DNA of 62,000 nt from Gnetum montanum (GCA_015680685.1 MNCI01004262.1:342478-404477); one strand, 5' to 3'; shown: positions 45,228-57,699, counted from the first letter of the stretch. Numbers and translations: made by a program. The notes: generated from the letters alone by a model not told the origin.

Positions 45228-48200
45228 GTTTCGAAGGTGGAGTTTCTTGGTGATACATCTGAGGCAACTAACACAATGCATAAGGCTGATACACCCAAAT
45301 GAGTAGTTGAAGGAAATAACCTTTTAGAGGGTCCTAGAACCTATGCAGCCCCTAATCCAAAGTAGATTAGGAAACAACTTCTTGATCAAGACACTCCCTT
45401 GGCCAAAAATGCACTAAGCGCCTGCTTACCCCTTACCTTCATGGGCCATGCATTTTTGGTTTTTGCTTGCGTTGCATTTGTTCATGCATTTACATTTCAG
45501 ATGCTTGCCTAGTTTACACACTACTTCACTTTGTTTATGCATTTCTACTTTGTTTATGCATCCATCCACTTAGCTTACACATTGCATTTGAGAAACATCA
45601 AAAACACATAAAAAAACATAAAACTACAAAAACACATGGTCCAAAAAGGCCTTAAACTAGCCCACAACCCGAAATGATCTAAAACTATCACTTTTTGCAT
45701 TGCATTCCTTTCATTTGTGCATTTTAACTTTGTTACATAATTGCCACTTGATGTTGTTTTTCTAGTTGGTTTTTGTAGAATCTTGCAGGCACATAACATG
45801 ACCACACATGCAACATCACAAATCACACAAGCAAGGTAAGCACTCATCTGCCATGACACAAAGAATTGGCACAGATTGTCCACTATGACTATAAATTGGC
45901 ATAAATTGTCCTTGGGTCGTGATGTTAAACTGACACAACAAGTTGTTCACTATGACATTAAAATGGCATCAATCAGTCTACTAGGACTAAAAATGAGCAT
46001 ATCACGATTTGTCAGGACCTTAAATTGGGTTCACAGTTTGCCAAGACTTTAAACTGGCATGTTGCTGATCTGTTAGAGCACCTGCCATTGGTGAAACCCT
46101 TGGGGCACTCACAACATCATCGCCTCCCACCATTTTGTTGATTTTTTGGAGCACCTGCCATTAGTGTGACCTTCAGAGGACTCACAACATGATTGGCTTG
46201 GCACTTTCACTAGCTTCCTGAGCACTTACAACTACCACAAAATTTGACGCATTTGTAGCATCTTCACATCTAGCATTTTCACTTGCATTTTATGTTTTAT
46301 GGTTTTCTCATCTTCTCTGAGTTGTGTTTGTAGGACGAAGCCTCCGAGATGGTCATGCAGAGATACATCTCATTGTAGTAGCAAGTTGCCACATCACTGT
46401 AATGTGCATGATTGGACTAGCTAGCCACTCAAGAGTGCACATCCCCTCATCTCATTACAACCTACGCACATCCACTCCTTTATCCCAATAGCCTCTCATC
46501 CCTCNNNNNNNNNNNNNNNNNNNNNNNNNNNNNNNNNNNNNNNNNNNNNNNNNNNNNNNNNNNNNNNNNNNNNNNNNNNNNNNNNNNNNNNNNNNNNNNN
46601 NNNNNNNNNNNNNNNNNNNNNNNNNNNNNNNNNNNNNNNNNNNNNNNNNNNNNNNNNNNNNNNNNNNNNNNNNNNNNNNNNNNNNNNNNNNNNNNNNNNN
46701 NNNNNNNNNNNNNNNNNNNNNNNNNNNNNNNNNNNNNNNNNNNNNNNNNNNNNNNNNNNNNNNNNNNNNNNNNNNNNNNNNNTACTTCACTTTGTTTATG
46801 CATTTCTACTTTGTTTATGCATCCATCCACTTAGCTTACACATTGCATTTGAGAAACATCAAAAACACATAAAAAAACATAAAACTACAAAAACACATGG
46901 TCCAAAAAGGCCTTAAACTAGCCCACAACCCGAAATGATCTAAAACTATCACTTTTTGCATTGCATTCCTTTCATTTGTGCATTTTAACTTTGTTACATA
47001 ATTGCCACTTGATGTTGTTTTTCTAGTTGGTTTTTGTAGAATCTTGCAGGCACATAACATGACCACACATGCAACATCACAAATCACACAAGCAAGGTAA
47101 GCACTCATCTGCCATGACACAAAGAATTGGCACAGATTGTCCACTATGACTATAAATTGGCATAAATTGTCCTTGGGTCGTGATGTTAAACTGACACAAC
47201 AAGTTGTTCACTATGACATTAAAATGGCATCAATCAGTCTACTAGGACTAAAAATGAGCATATCACGATTTGTCAGGACCTTAAATTGGGTTCACAGTTT
47301 GCCAAGACTTTAAACTGGCATGTTGCTGATCTGTTAGAGCACCTGCCATTGGTGAAACCCTTGGGGCACTCACAACATCATCGCCTCCCACCATTTTGTT
47401 GATTTTTTGGAGCACCTGCCATTAGTGTGACCTTCAGAGGACTCACAACATGATTGGCTTGGCACTTTCACTAGCTTCCTGAGCACTTACAACTACCACA
47501 AAATTTGACGCATTTGTAGCATCTTCACATCTAGCATTTTCACTTGCATTTTATGTTTTATGGTTTTCTCATCTTCTCTGAGTTGTGTTTGTAGGAAGAA
47601 GCCTCCGAGATGGTCATGCAGAGATACATCTCATTGTAGTAGCAAGTTGCCACATCACTGTAATGTGCATGATTGGACTAGCTAGCCACTCAAGAGTGCA
47701 CATCCCCTCATCTCATTACAACCTACGCACATCCACTCCTTTATCCCAATAGCCTCTCATCCCTCGCATACTTATGATTGCACATCCCTCTGATGCATAC
47801 ACACTGTAATGTACATGGTATTCTTTTCATGTCAATCATAGAACCCATGGTGGATGTAATGCAACCTCTCTTGGCTAGTCAAAGCCCAAGTGAATGTAAC
47901 ACAACTCATCCTTAGGAGGAAACACCTGTCTTATAGACGTGACACAGTTGCATCAAAACAAAGCCTATATGCTCGATGGCTAACTTGTAGCAAGTAGTCA
48001 CCAGTAAGCTAAACCCAATGGGGGTTCACCTTGTAGCAAAGCAAAAAAAAAAAAAAAATAAAAATAAAAAAAATACAAAGAGCAAAATATGAAAAAATAA
48101 AGAAAAGAAAAAAGATAGCGTTGCAGTTTTGCAATTGGCCCAACCTTGGATTGACTTTGACTTTCTCATGAGCACTTCGATGAGAGGTCAATGTTTTAGG

Positions 48201-48487
48201 GGCAGGCCACTTCATGCCATGGTCACCATTAGCTGTGCTGAATTTGCATTTTACATTTGGACACACTATTTCCATTTTATTTTCTCTGCTTACATTTTAT
48301 CTTCCTAACACATTGCCTACACACTTTGCCCTAGCATAGCCTTATCCATAGCAATCTTGAACATGGTGGAACAACACCCAATCAGGTACCAATGAGTGAT
48401 GTTGGCGCCACATCTACTGTGGTGTTTTGCAAATCTTTGTCGATGTCTCTTAAGCCACTCCTTCAAACATCAACAAAGAAGGGTCAT
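45228..48487 (+). other. Non-coding 3' interior of element A
   Basis: No gene. Contains spaced copies of a TCCACTATGACNTTAAA-TGGCA motif (45870-46070), an assembly gap and duplication (45522-47765), an A-rich tract (48040-48120), and a purine-rich run AACAAAGAAGGGTCA just before the 3' LTR that may be the polypurine tract. The absence of RT makes the element dependent on others. Confidence 0.55.
45522..47765. other. Assembly gap flanked by a duplicated 983-bp contig end
   Basis: 45522-46504 is repeated at 46783-47765, separated by 278 N (46505-46782). I saw one difference (GGACGAAG near 46334 versus GGAAGAAG near 47595). The left copy stops in mid-sequence at the gap and the right copy runs on, the signature of two overlapping contigs joined without merging. 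The two 102-codon minus-strand ORFs (45575-45883 and 46836-47144) are this same sequence twice. Confidence 0.9.
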
Positions 48488-50087
48488 TTAAACACTACAA
48501 AATTTTGGGTCTTGCAATCTCTATTGCAAATTTGGTTAAGTGTCAAAATAGTGGCACTTTGCCCAAATTTTTCTAAGTGTTGAGTATAGTCAACTCCAAC
48601 TGCTAGATTTGTAAAAATTTTTTAAGTGTCAGAACAATGGCACTTTCTACAAATTTGTCAAAACTTAGCAAATTTTCTAAGTATTGGTGCTATGCTCCCT
48701 AGCGTAGTCATCATAGCATGCATGAAGGCCTATTTTGCAAAATTTTTTAGCTGTCAATAGCAGCTGCAAAAATGTTTCTAAGTGTTGTGCTACACCTAGC
48801 ACTATAGCTGTTACACTCTATAGTGACATTGTAGTTATTACACTTAGCACTATAGTTACTACACTCTAGAGCTAAGAAAATGTAGCCAACGCACAAATAG
48901 CCAGTTTTGTAGAATTTTCTAAGTGTTGTGCTACACTCCCATTACTCCTACTACGCTCTAGAGCATAGCCAGCATAACACACTTTTTAGTGACATGTTTT
49001 GCTTAAGTGTTAACCCAGAAGTTGTCAAGTAAGCTCAGCATGGAAGAGGCATTTGATAGATTTTCTAACTCTTGAGGGCACCCCTCCTGCTACACTCCAG
49101 AGTGTAGCTAGTGTAACAAAAACAAGGATTACAATCTTCACCAAATTCTTTTAAGTGTCTATGCTATGTCCTGTTCTCATCTAGTGTCCCATGTCTTGCA
49201 TGTAACATAGGACAAGCATAGCAGCCAGAGTTAGAAAATTTTTGGCTTTTTTATGGTCACCTCTGGACTTAGAAATTTTTTTGAATTTTTCTTGTGATCC
49301 CTCCTACCACACTACCATGTGGCACTTGATCCACATTTTGGGGCTAACCCTAGCCTTATAAATATCCTTGCACCCCAATGTTACAGGGGTAGGCTTCCAG
49401 TTTTCACCAATTGGTAGTTGGCACTTCCATTGTTGCATTTGGCATTTTGGCATCTTGACACTTAGCTCCATTGGCGAACGAGATCTAGAGCACACCACAC
49501 CGGCAGAGAGGCAGAGTTGCACATCACGGCCGATCGCAACCTTGGTGTAGTCCTGCAGAACACTGCATGCTACACTATGGTGGCCAACCTAGTAGGCATA
49601 GTTCATCACAGTGAGCACCAGAATTCATGGCCCGACACCACCGATGTTGTGATTACACTTCCATTGTACCTGTTGTACATTGTATACCTTCTAAGGTTCT
49701 TTTGGAGTTAACTACATCTCCATTTTGGGTAGTGCACTTTTGTTCTCAAGTTTCATTGCATTTCTCAAGCATTTCTCTTTAGTATTCAATGTAACACTTG
49801 TATTTTCTCACTGTTTCATACATATTTTCATGTGTTACATTGCTGTTCTCAGGTCGAGACACCCTACTATGCTTTAGCTTAGTTAGCCTCAATGCCTGCA
49901 CGTAGCTCTGCATAAACCCCTCTCACACATGATCATTTTGACATCACATAAGTCCCTGTCTAATCAACTAGACCATTTAGGGCACCTCATTTCTATTTCC
50001 TAGCATGGGCCTCACATGGATTTAGGGTTAGGTTGTACACCCATTAACCTCTTGATGTTCCAACCACAAACATTTTTGGCTGTTATA
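48488..50087 (+). repeat. 3' LTR of element A (1600 bp)
   Basis: Partner of 39942-41529; starts TTAAACACTACAAAA (TG decayed to TT) and ends GGCTGTTATA before the target-site duplication AGTCA. TATAAATA is at 49357-49364. It is visibly diverged from the 5' LTR, so the insertion is old. Confidence 0.85.
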
Positions 50088-50931
50088 AGTCAGATGGAGA
50101 CAATGGTTATTGAATGTAATACCCATATGGATCCGGTTTCCTATAAGGGTATTACTACCTTGGTGGTGGCATCCTCCACGATTGTAGTTGGTGTCATTAT
50201 TGGCATTGCTTGTATGGTTGTGGTGGCACTCCACTTGGATAATATTGTTGTTATTGATGAAACTGCTTGGGATTGCCTTGAGGATAAGGCAACCTTCTAG
50301 TTGCTTTCCTCTTGCTAGTTGTGGATTTAGAGCATACACCACAGACTCTTGTAAGTGTGACATGATGAGATAACATCCCTTAGGATGTTCATATTGGTAG
50401 ATGTCACACCGACCATCATCATTTGATTCAGTTTTCATAACTTCATCTATTGTAGCAACTTTGCTCTTACCCCTTTGGTAGGCACATTTAGCTTCTTTCT
50501 GCCTCTTACAATTATGATTACTACTCTGCTCTCTTGATCCTTTGGTGATTTTCAGAGTAGTTTAAAATTTTTTATTCAATGAATCCCACATTTTATCCAC
50601 ATTAGCCAAAATTTTAGGCATAGATTTTTGGATTGCTAAGATCTTTCTATTAACCACCTCATCAAGAGGTGATTCTTCTTCACTGTCACAAAATCAAACT
50701 TTCCTCTTTTTGATGGAAGGATTCCTATTATATTCCTTTACACTTTCTTCTTTTCTTAATTCTCCTTCTTCTTTTACTACTTGCTCAATTAACCTTTGGA
50801 TTTGATGGGCTTGAAGTTCTGATAGTCTCCCTTGGGCATAAACCCCAAGAGTTCTCTTTGTTTCTGATCTAAGTGCATCAATGTTATGGTGAAGTTGTTC
50901 CTGTTGTGAATAGCCATGGCCAGTGCATCAA
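50088..50931 (-). pseudogene. gag of element O, continued beyond element A
   Basis: Minus-strand sequence homologous to Y gag at about 30590-31430, including the cluster CDIYQYEHPKGC (minus, near 50400; compare CGICQYEHPKGC in Y) and the charged coiled segment. It joins 39941 across element A and stops at 50931, where element B begins. Confidence 0.75.
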
Positions 50932-52427
50932 TGAAACACCATAAAATTTCAGGTCTCAGCATCTTAACTACAAATTTGGCTAAGTGTCAAAATGATGACA
51001 CTTTACCCAAATTTTTCTAAGTGTTGAGTGTAGTCAGCTCCAACTACTAGATTTGCAAAAATTTTCCAAGTGTTAGAATGATGGCACTTTCTACAAATTT
51101 GTCTAAGTGTCAAAACTTGGCAAGTTTTTCTAAGTGTTGGTGCTATGCTCCCTAGTGTAGCTATTACACTCATCATTGTAGTTGTTACGCTTGACATTAT
51201 AGCTACTACGTTTTAGAGTGTAGCAACCGTAACCAACACACAAATGGCTAGTTTTGTAAAATTTTTCTAAGTGTTGTGCTATGTTCCCATTGTCTTTGCT
51301 ATGCTCTAAAGCATAGCCAGCCCCTTAATGGCTAGTTTTGCCTAAGTGTCAAACCACAAACTATCAAGCTAGCTTAGCATAGAAGAGGTATTTGGCAGAT
51401 TTTCTAACTCCTGAGGCTACCCCTCCTGCTATGCTCTAGAGCATAGCTAGCATAGCAAGAGCAAGGATTACAATTTTTACCAGATTCTTCTAAGTATCCA
51501 TGTTATGCCTTGTCCCCAGGGAGCATCTTGTGTCCCGTGCAAAATGCAGGAGAAGCGTAGCAGGTAGAGTTAGAAAAATCTTGAACTTTTTCTGGTCACC
51601 TCCAGAGTTAGAAAATTTTTAAATTTTTCTTGTGGTTTCACCTACCACATTGCCATGTGGCACCCAATCCGCATTTTGGGCTAACCCTAGAACTATAAAT
51701 ACTCCTACACCCCAATGTTTCAGGGGATTGGCTTCTGTTTTTCACTAGTTGGGCAGTTGGCACTTTCATTTTGGCATTTAGAACTTTGGATCTTAACACT
51801 TAGCTCCGTAGGTGAACGAGACCCATAGCACACCACACTAGTACAGAAGCATAGCTACATCACATGGTACACCGTTGCCCTATTGCAGTAATGCAGAACA
51901 TTGCATAGTACACTGTGGTGACCAACCTGGTAGGTGCAGTTCATCACGGCAAGTACTAAACTTCATGGCCCAAAACCACTGAGATTGTGACTATGTTCCG
52001 ACTATGCTTGTTATTCACTATGTACCTTTTGAGACCCTTTTAGAATTAGCTATGGTTTCCCTTTTGGGGTGGTGCACCTTTGTTCTTAAATTCTATTGCA
52101 ATTCTCAAGCATGTCTCTTTAGCATTCATTGTAACACTTTTATTTTGTCACTTTTTCATATGTATTTGCACATTTGCATCATTGTTCTCAGGTCTAGATA
52201 CCCTGCTACACTATAGCTTAGCTAGCCCCAGTGCCTTCGTGTATTGTAGTATAAACCCTTCTCACACACGGTCATTTTAACACCATGTAAGTCCCTGTCT
52301 AATTGAAAAAACTATTCAGGACACCTTGTTTCCATTTCCCAACATGGCCCTTGCATAGATTTGGGGTTAGGCTATATGCCCACGGACCTCTAGGTGTTCC
52401 AGCTGCCAACATTTTAGAATTTCATAG
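50932..52427 (+). repeat. 5' LTR of element B (about 1.5 kb)
   Basis: Starts TGAAACACCATAAAATTT. The perfect 20-bp palindrome GCTATGCTCTAGAGCATAGC is at 51428-51447 and a one-mismatch version near 51298-51317. CTAACCCTA precedes TATAAATA (51694-51701). TGGTGCTAGAAGGAGGGCC directly after the LTR is the best preserved primer-binding site of this family. Confidence 0.8.
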
Positions 52428-53053
52428 TTTTTGGTGCTAGAAGGAGGGCCTTCCATTCCTTCTATGTTCAAAGGTAGTCCCACGTGCTTTCGGCACCTCC
52501 ATTACTAGTGGTAAGCTAGCATAGAAATAACACTTATGTGGACCTATCATGGTAGTAGCTGGATCATAGGCCAATGCAAGAGTTGTCTACATTTTGATTA
52601 GTGTAGATTGGTCCTAGTTGTTGGTTCCCTTGGAACCTCGTAGGATAAAAAGCCCAACTGCACTTGTTATGTCGAGCTCTAAGTGCTGTGGAGAGTGTAA
52701 CAACCCCTAAGAGCATAACAGTCCCTTAGAGTGTAATGAGCATAACACTAGAGTTAGCCATTTTTAGTGGCTTAGCATTTTTTTTTGTGTTTTCATACTT
52801 AGCATTTTTTCTGCATTTTCATACTTAGCATTTTTTTTTTGCATTTTCATACTTAGCATTTTTCTACAATTTTATACTTAGTCAATTTTTTTGTAGTTTC
52901 TATACTTAGCCATTTTTTTTGCATTTCTACACTTAGCCATTTTTCTACATTTTTATACTTAGCCATTTTTCTACTATCGGCAGACTTAGTCATTTTTCTG
53001 TAGTTTTCAAAGTTAGCCATTTTTTGCAGACAACAACTCTCACAACCTAACCT

Positions 53054-54215
53054 ATGAACATGAATCTAGATCAACCTTCCACATTGGTGTCTAGCACATT
53101 TGACACTAGGATCCACCCAAAGCATGCTGGACTAAGCCACGAACAATACAATTTTGTTTGTGCCAAAATCCAAGTAGGATTACTAGTGGATCACCTCAAC
53201 CTAGAGGCAAAAAAAGATTATAAATGAGTTCATTAGGATGGATGAGAGTACAACCCTACCTTGTTTGACATAATTCCACTCACGGAGTCCTACCACCAGT
53301 TGTTGTCCCAACTCATCCGTGCAAACAAGCATGATGTAGGGACAACCTACAAGGAAGCCTCACAGGAGGAAGAAGATGAGTTTGAGGCCTACTCCAAATG
53401 TGAGAGCCCCATCTACACTGTCTCCAAAAACCACTCCCTAGTACAACCCCTCCTTGGTTCGATCCACCCATACTCTCTGAAATGGTAACCATGCCAATTC
53501 AACCTTCCTTGCAAGCTACTATTACATTTGCCCAACCCTATGCTCACGTAGGGGCCACCTCCTAGCCCTAAATGATTCAGCCATCCCACATCTCACTTGT
53601 CTTATCAGCATCCATGGCGTCCATCCAACCCACTTGTGTGTGGTCCACCTTGGTCACTGCACCCATTGCTTAGTTAACACATCAACTAAATCTATTTACT
53701 TTGATGTTAAATTGGCAATGTCTATCTACTACGATGTTAAACTAGCAACGACCATCCACTACGATGTTAAACTGGCAAACTCCACAACCAACAATTCGAG
53801 CCTATACTATGCAACCAACATAAGCCTAACCAATGCAACTGGCTGGCACATCCCCAAGCTTAGATTAGGCATTCCAGCTAATCCAAAGCTTTACGAAGGA
53901 GATCAATCAACTCAAGGATGCCTCCTCTAACACTGTCATGGTGATGGACTTCTACTAGGATGATCCCATAAGTTCTACAATACCACCTCTAACTCTTCCA
54001 ATTGGGGTCTTGCTGCCTCAACTCACCAAGTACAATGATGAAGGGAATCCCAATGCACATTTGGTCACATTTTGATTCAAGTGCCTACTCTTGCAAGCCT
54101 GGCCACATGCCATCATGTGTGCATTCCCCATGTCACTCACTGGCAAGGCCTTAGACTTGTATTGTGTGCTACCCAAGGCCTCAATCTCTTCTTTGGAGGA
54201 TCTCATATGCTAGTT
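53054..54215 (+). pseudogene. gag of element B, deleted
   Basis: Start ATG 53054 (MNMNLDQPSTLVSS). The open segment 53261-53488 matches A 42180-42426. 53634-53930 shows an 11-residue repeat (YFDVKLA, IYYDVKLA, IHYDVKLA), the translation of a 33-bp DNA repeat, then PKLRLGIPANPKLYEGDQ. The core gag region after 54190 is deleted. Confidence 0.65.
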
Positions 54216-54675
54216 GGTCCCACAACAACTCCTAAACCACCGTTTGTCATAAGGGTTCCACAACGTGATGGCCCGTCACCTGCTCAAAGCCCAACAATGG
54301 GCAACATCTCAACCTCTCCTCCTTTGAGGGCCGACCCCACTAATAACCTAGGTAGGCCTACCAAATGGTAATGTAAGAGGATGAATGAGTGCCTCAACCC
54401 CCATGGTCGAAGCAAAGGCCACAACCAACAAGTAACAACTAAACATTGGGGCCTCTACCCCCAAGTAGGCTAAGCAACCCAAGCTTAAGTCCCCTCCATG
54501 AGAGATCCATTTTTCAAGCCCCATGGAGGAAGTCAAAGCCAACACAACAGTCAACAATAAGGACTTCGTAGTTGCAGTAACCCAGGTGAAATAAACGCTT
54601 AAGCAAAAGAACACAACATTAAGCTTGTACGACTTGTTCATGACCTCATTTGCTCATCGCCAAGCATTGGCCTAG

Positions 54676-55254
54676 ATGTTGGGCTTCATTCGTATTACGG
54701 AGGACATCCTTGAAAATGAGAACACCATCCATGCAATGATGTTGCCTCATGCACCACAAGAATCAAGTTCAACATCCCTAGCATTTCATGATAATGTAGT
54801 CAAGGTTAACCTTGAACGAGAGGAGCTTACTATAGCTCCATTATCCATTAGCATACGTGTTGGGTAGTGCATGATCCACAGAGTGCATGTTGATGATGGT
54901 GCAACAAAAAATGTAGTCTTGTACTCTATCATCGACAAGCTAGGCTTGATAGATGAAATTAGGCCAACCAAAACCACGTGCCTAAAGTCCTTCAACGGAT
55001 CATGCGTCACCATCAGGGGTACAATCAACTTAGCCTTTGTGGCAAAAGAGCAATTCCCCACCAGTGTAGATTTCACTATCATAGAGGAGATGCCAGGCTT
55101 CAACTTGCTCCTAGGCAGATGTTGGCTAGCTCAACTATGGGTTGTTTCCTCTTCCATCTATCAAGAAATCCATCTTCCATATGAAGGTGGTCAAGTTATC
55201 ATTCATGATGATAATGTCCCCCCTCCAGCTACCCACAACATAGACATGGAGTAA
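54676..55254 (+). pseudogene. Aspartic protease of element B
   Basis: Better preserved than in A: 54871-55254 is open for 127 codons with VHVDDGATKNVVLYSIIDKL, CLKSFNGS, FNLLLGRCWLAQLW and LPYEGGQVIIHDDN, ending HNIDME at 55254. The DDGA active-site region lies near 54890. A single stop (TAG at 54865) separates it from the upstream open frame 54676-54867. Confidence 0.7.
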
Positions 55255-55415
55255 GTGTCAGAGGTGGAGTTTCTTGGTGGTACACCTGCTACAACCAATG
55301 CAATGCCTAAGGCCAAAACACCCAAATAAGTGGTTGAAGCCAACAACCTCTCAGAGGATCCTAAGCCTTGCACGCCACCTAATCCATACCTAGTTATGAA
55401 GCAACTATTTTGTAT

Positions 55416-56476
55416 AAAATAAAAGAAAAATGTAAGAAAGAGGTCAACATAAGATTTCTTCATATTCTAAACACAGTGTTATGAATAAGAACAAATCGAG
55501 AAGCATCCCTAAGTTTGTAAACAAAAATAATTAAAGATTGTAACAATAAAAGCCCATGTTATAATAATCATTGGTCTTTGTCAAGGTAATTAATTATCAT
55601 TTTGGTGATTAAACATTGGTTTGCCTTTCTTGCTAAGCCAAGTTAACTTGATGGTTCAAATTAATTATTTTATTTTAAAAATAAAAGTAATTAAAACTTA
55701 AAATTCAAAGAATAAATCATAAAATAGAGAAGCACATCTAGAACACATGGATTACTTTAAAAATAATTAAGAGTAATTCATAGTGTTATTGGTTCCAGGT
55801 GTTGTTAATCAAGATTCTCTTTGCAATCTTTTTTCATTTACTTTGAACCTCTATAGCACCTCTATTTAGCTTTGGTTTTAACTTGTACATTTATTCTTAG
55901 TGTTGTAACTCTACCTTTTATGCACGGTTAAACCTTAACTTGTATTGTGCTAATAAAAAATTTCAAAATGATTCATCATATTTAAAAAGATGATGTTTTT
56001 TAGTGATTTAATTATAATAACCATTATAATCTATAGTTTAACATCTTTCAAGTTTTCTTTTTGACCCAAAAAAATCATTAAGCTTTTTAGAGTCATTTTT
56101 TATAGAAAGTAGAATTTTTAATCATTGGCAATAATCATAATTAGAAAACAACACATCAAATTAAAATTTTTCAAAAAAAAATCAAAATTAAAGTCCAAGC
56201 TAATGAAAAATAGGAAGGGTGTTCAAACTATAAATAATTTTTTAACAAGTTAAGCATTATCGTGGAGAGAGATGAGAGAACAAATGATAAGTGACTTAAG
56301 TGGCTAACTTGTTATCTTGTTAGATAAGAAGTTGTCAATTCAATTTACACTTGAAGAATCATTATATTTCTTTGTAATTCTTATAATGCATCATGTTAGC
56401 TATATGTTTTGAGATGTGCCTATAGTCAAATTGCATTGAGATTTGAAAAACCCTCCTCCCATTTTCATGGAGGGGA
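55416..56476. other. AT-rich unclassified DNA
   Basis: No ORF, repeat or element boundary recognised. The last bases, CATGGAGGGGA before TGATGA at 56477, resemble a family I polypurine tract, which could mean that another element's 3' end once lay here. Confidence 0.4.
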
Positions 56477-57308
56477 TGATGAACAATAAATAAGTTAGAT
56501 AAAAAATCATATCTATGATATCATAATCTTCATATAATATTATAGATGCAACTTATCCAAGGCTAGTATCATCTATAAATATTCTCCACCCACTATATTC
56601 AATGCACCTTTTTGATCTCATTAGAGCTAAACCTTTGTAGCCTGTTTTGTGACTTTAGTAGCAGTTAGTGAATGCTTAGTGTAGATTTGAATTGATTATA
56701 TGGAGTCTTATTTAAGTGGATTGTACCTAGACACAATTCCATGATGACAACATGATTGAGTTCATTATTATCCATTGCAACATTTGGCTTAGAATAAAAT
56801 TTACTTTCCTATGCAATTTACTTTCTCATGCACTTAGTTAATGATTTACATTTCCATTGCATGATAGTCATTAGGTAAAATAAGAATAACTAATTTCGAG
56901 CAAAATGCATGATTGCTTAGTAACCTACTAGTAATATTACTTAATATGCCCAAGAGCATAATGCTTATCAATCTTAGTAGGAATTACACTGGCCTAAGAT
57001 GTGTATAACAAATTGAGAATGGATGCTTATCACCAATAGGCTAGTTTAAGATATATTTTCCTTATGTATTAGATTTGATCCTTAATTTCTATGTTTTACT
57101 TCGGCTTACTCAGTGTTGAATAATATCACATCCTATGCCATACTTTTATTTAAACCATACACATTAAGCCAAAATTAACTTAGGTGGAAAAATAATGATC
57201 ATGAATTCATTATCCAAAAGCCATGCTAGGTCCATCCATGGATTATAGTTAGGTCACTCGTGCTTTTGATTTGTATGGTTGGATGTAAGGATTGCTCACT
57301 GCTCATCA
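56477..57308 (+). repeat. 5' LTR of element C (832 bp)
   Basis: TGATGA...TCATCA termini. The palindrome TATGATATCATA (56514-56525) lies upstream of TATAAATA (56574-56581). Confidence 0.7.
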
Positions 57309-57699
57309 TTAGTGTCATTTCAAGAAATTGTGATAGTGTTCCAACTTAGTTAATATCATAAACACTTATTATATAAGAGTGTAACAAATTATATTTTAAT
57401 AAATTTAATAATTTTTAAAAGATATACATAGAAAGGTAATTGACTAAACATGACTTCTTCACACAGGATTAATTCTTCACTTTGTGACAACATTGGTGAT
57501 GATAATGACAAGATCTATATTTAGGAGAATTGGAGTGGAACATTGTAAGCTAGAGTCTCCTATAATCATTTAGCCCTTATTATCTTGATTTTACCTTCAT
57601 CTTTCATTAGGATGAATAGTTTCAATGGAAAAACTTAAAAAAAATATTAGGTTGTTGCTTGATTGAACATCTCCATCTATAGTTCATGCTACTTTTCTA

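Larger units (their letters stand above)
39942..50087 (+). mobile_element. Family II element A: gag-protease LTR retrotransposon
   Basis: Plus-strand element with LTRs at 39942-41529 and 48488-50087, flanked by a perfect target-site duplication AGTCA (39937-39941 and 50088-50092). The interior has a repetitive leader, a decayed gag, an aspartic protease, then about 3.2 kb with no coding sequence and no RT, RNase H or integrase, so it is non-autonomous. The true length is uncertain because an assembly gap and duplicated contig end lie inside (45522-47765). Target and orientation place it in gag of element O. Confidence 0.85.
21850..50931 (-). mobile_element. Family I element O, Athila/Tat-like, split by nested insertions
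   Basis: Minus-strand LTR retrotransposon in three visible pieces: 21850-24207 (3' LTR, purine tract and target site), 33727-39941 (spacer, integrase, RNase H, RT, protease, gag end) and 50088-50931 (gag). Element Y inserted next to the purine tract. Element A inserted in gag; its 5-bp duplication AGTCA brackets it, and the gag sequence reads on across the join as in Y. Element B interrupts gag again at 50932. The 5' LTR and gag start are not in the window. The order pro-RT-RNase H-integrase and the RT sequence (RQP-like LNP segment, GGKWQVCIDF, FIDQVLD) fit the Athila/Tat branch of Ty3/gypsy. Every domain carries stops. Confidence 0.85.
50932..55415 (+). mobile_element. Family II element B, 3'-truncated
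   Basis: Plus-strand relative of A with a 5' LTR (50932-52427), leader minisatellite, gag and protease, ending abruptly near 55415 with no 3' LTR. Relative to A, about 1.1 kb of gag is missing at 54215 (the equivalent of 43095 joins the equivalent of about 44190). It inserted in gag of element O. Confidence 0.75.

Noticed and set aside
46455-46830. Two ORFs of over 110 codons on the minus strand
   Set aside because: They are made almost entirely of N in the assembly gap.
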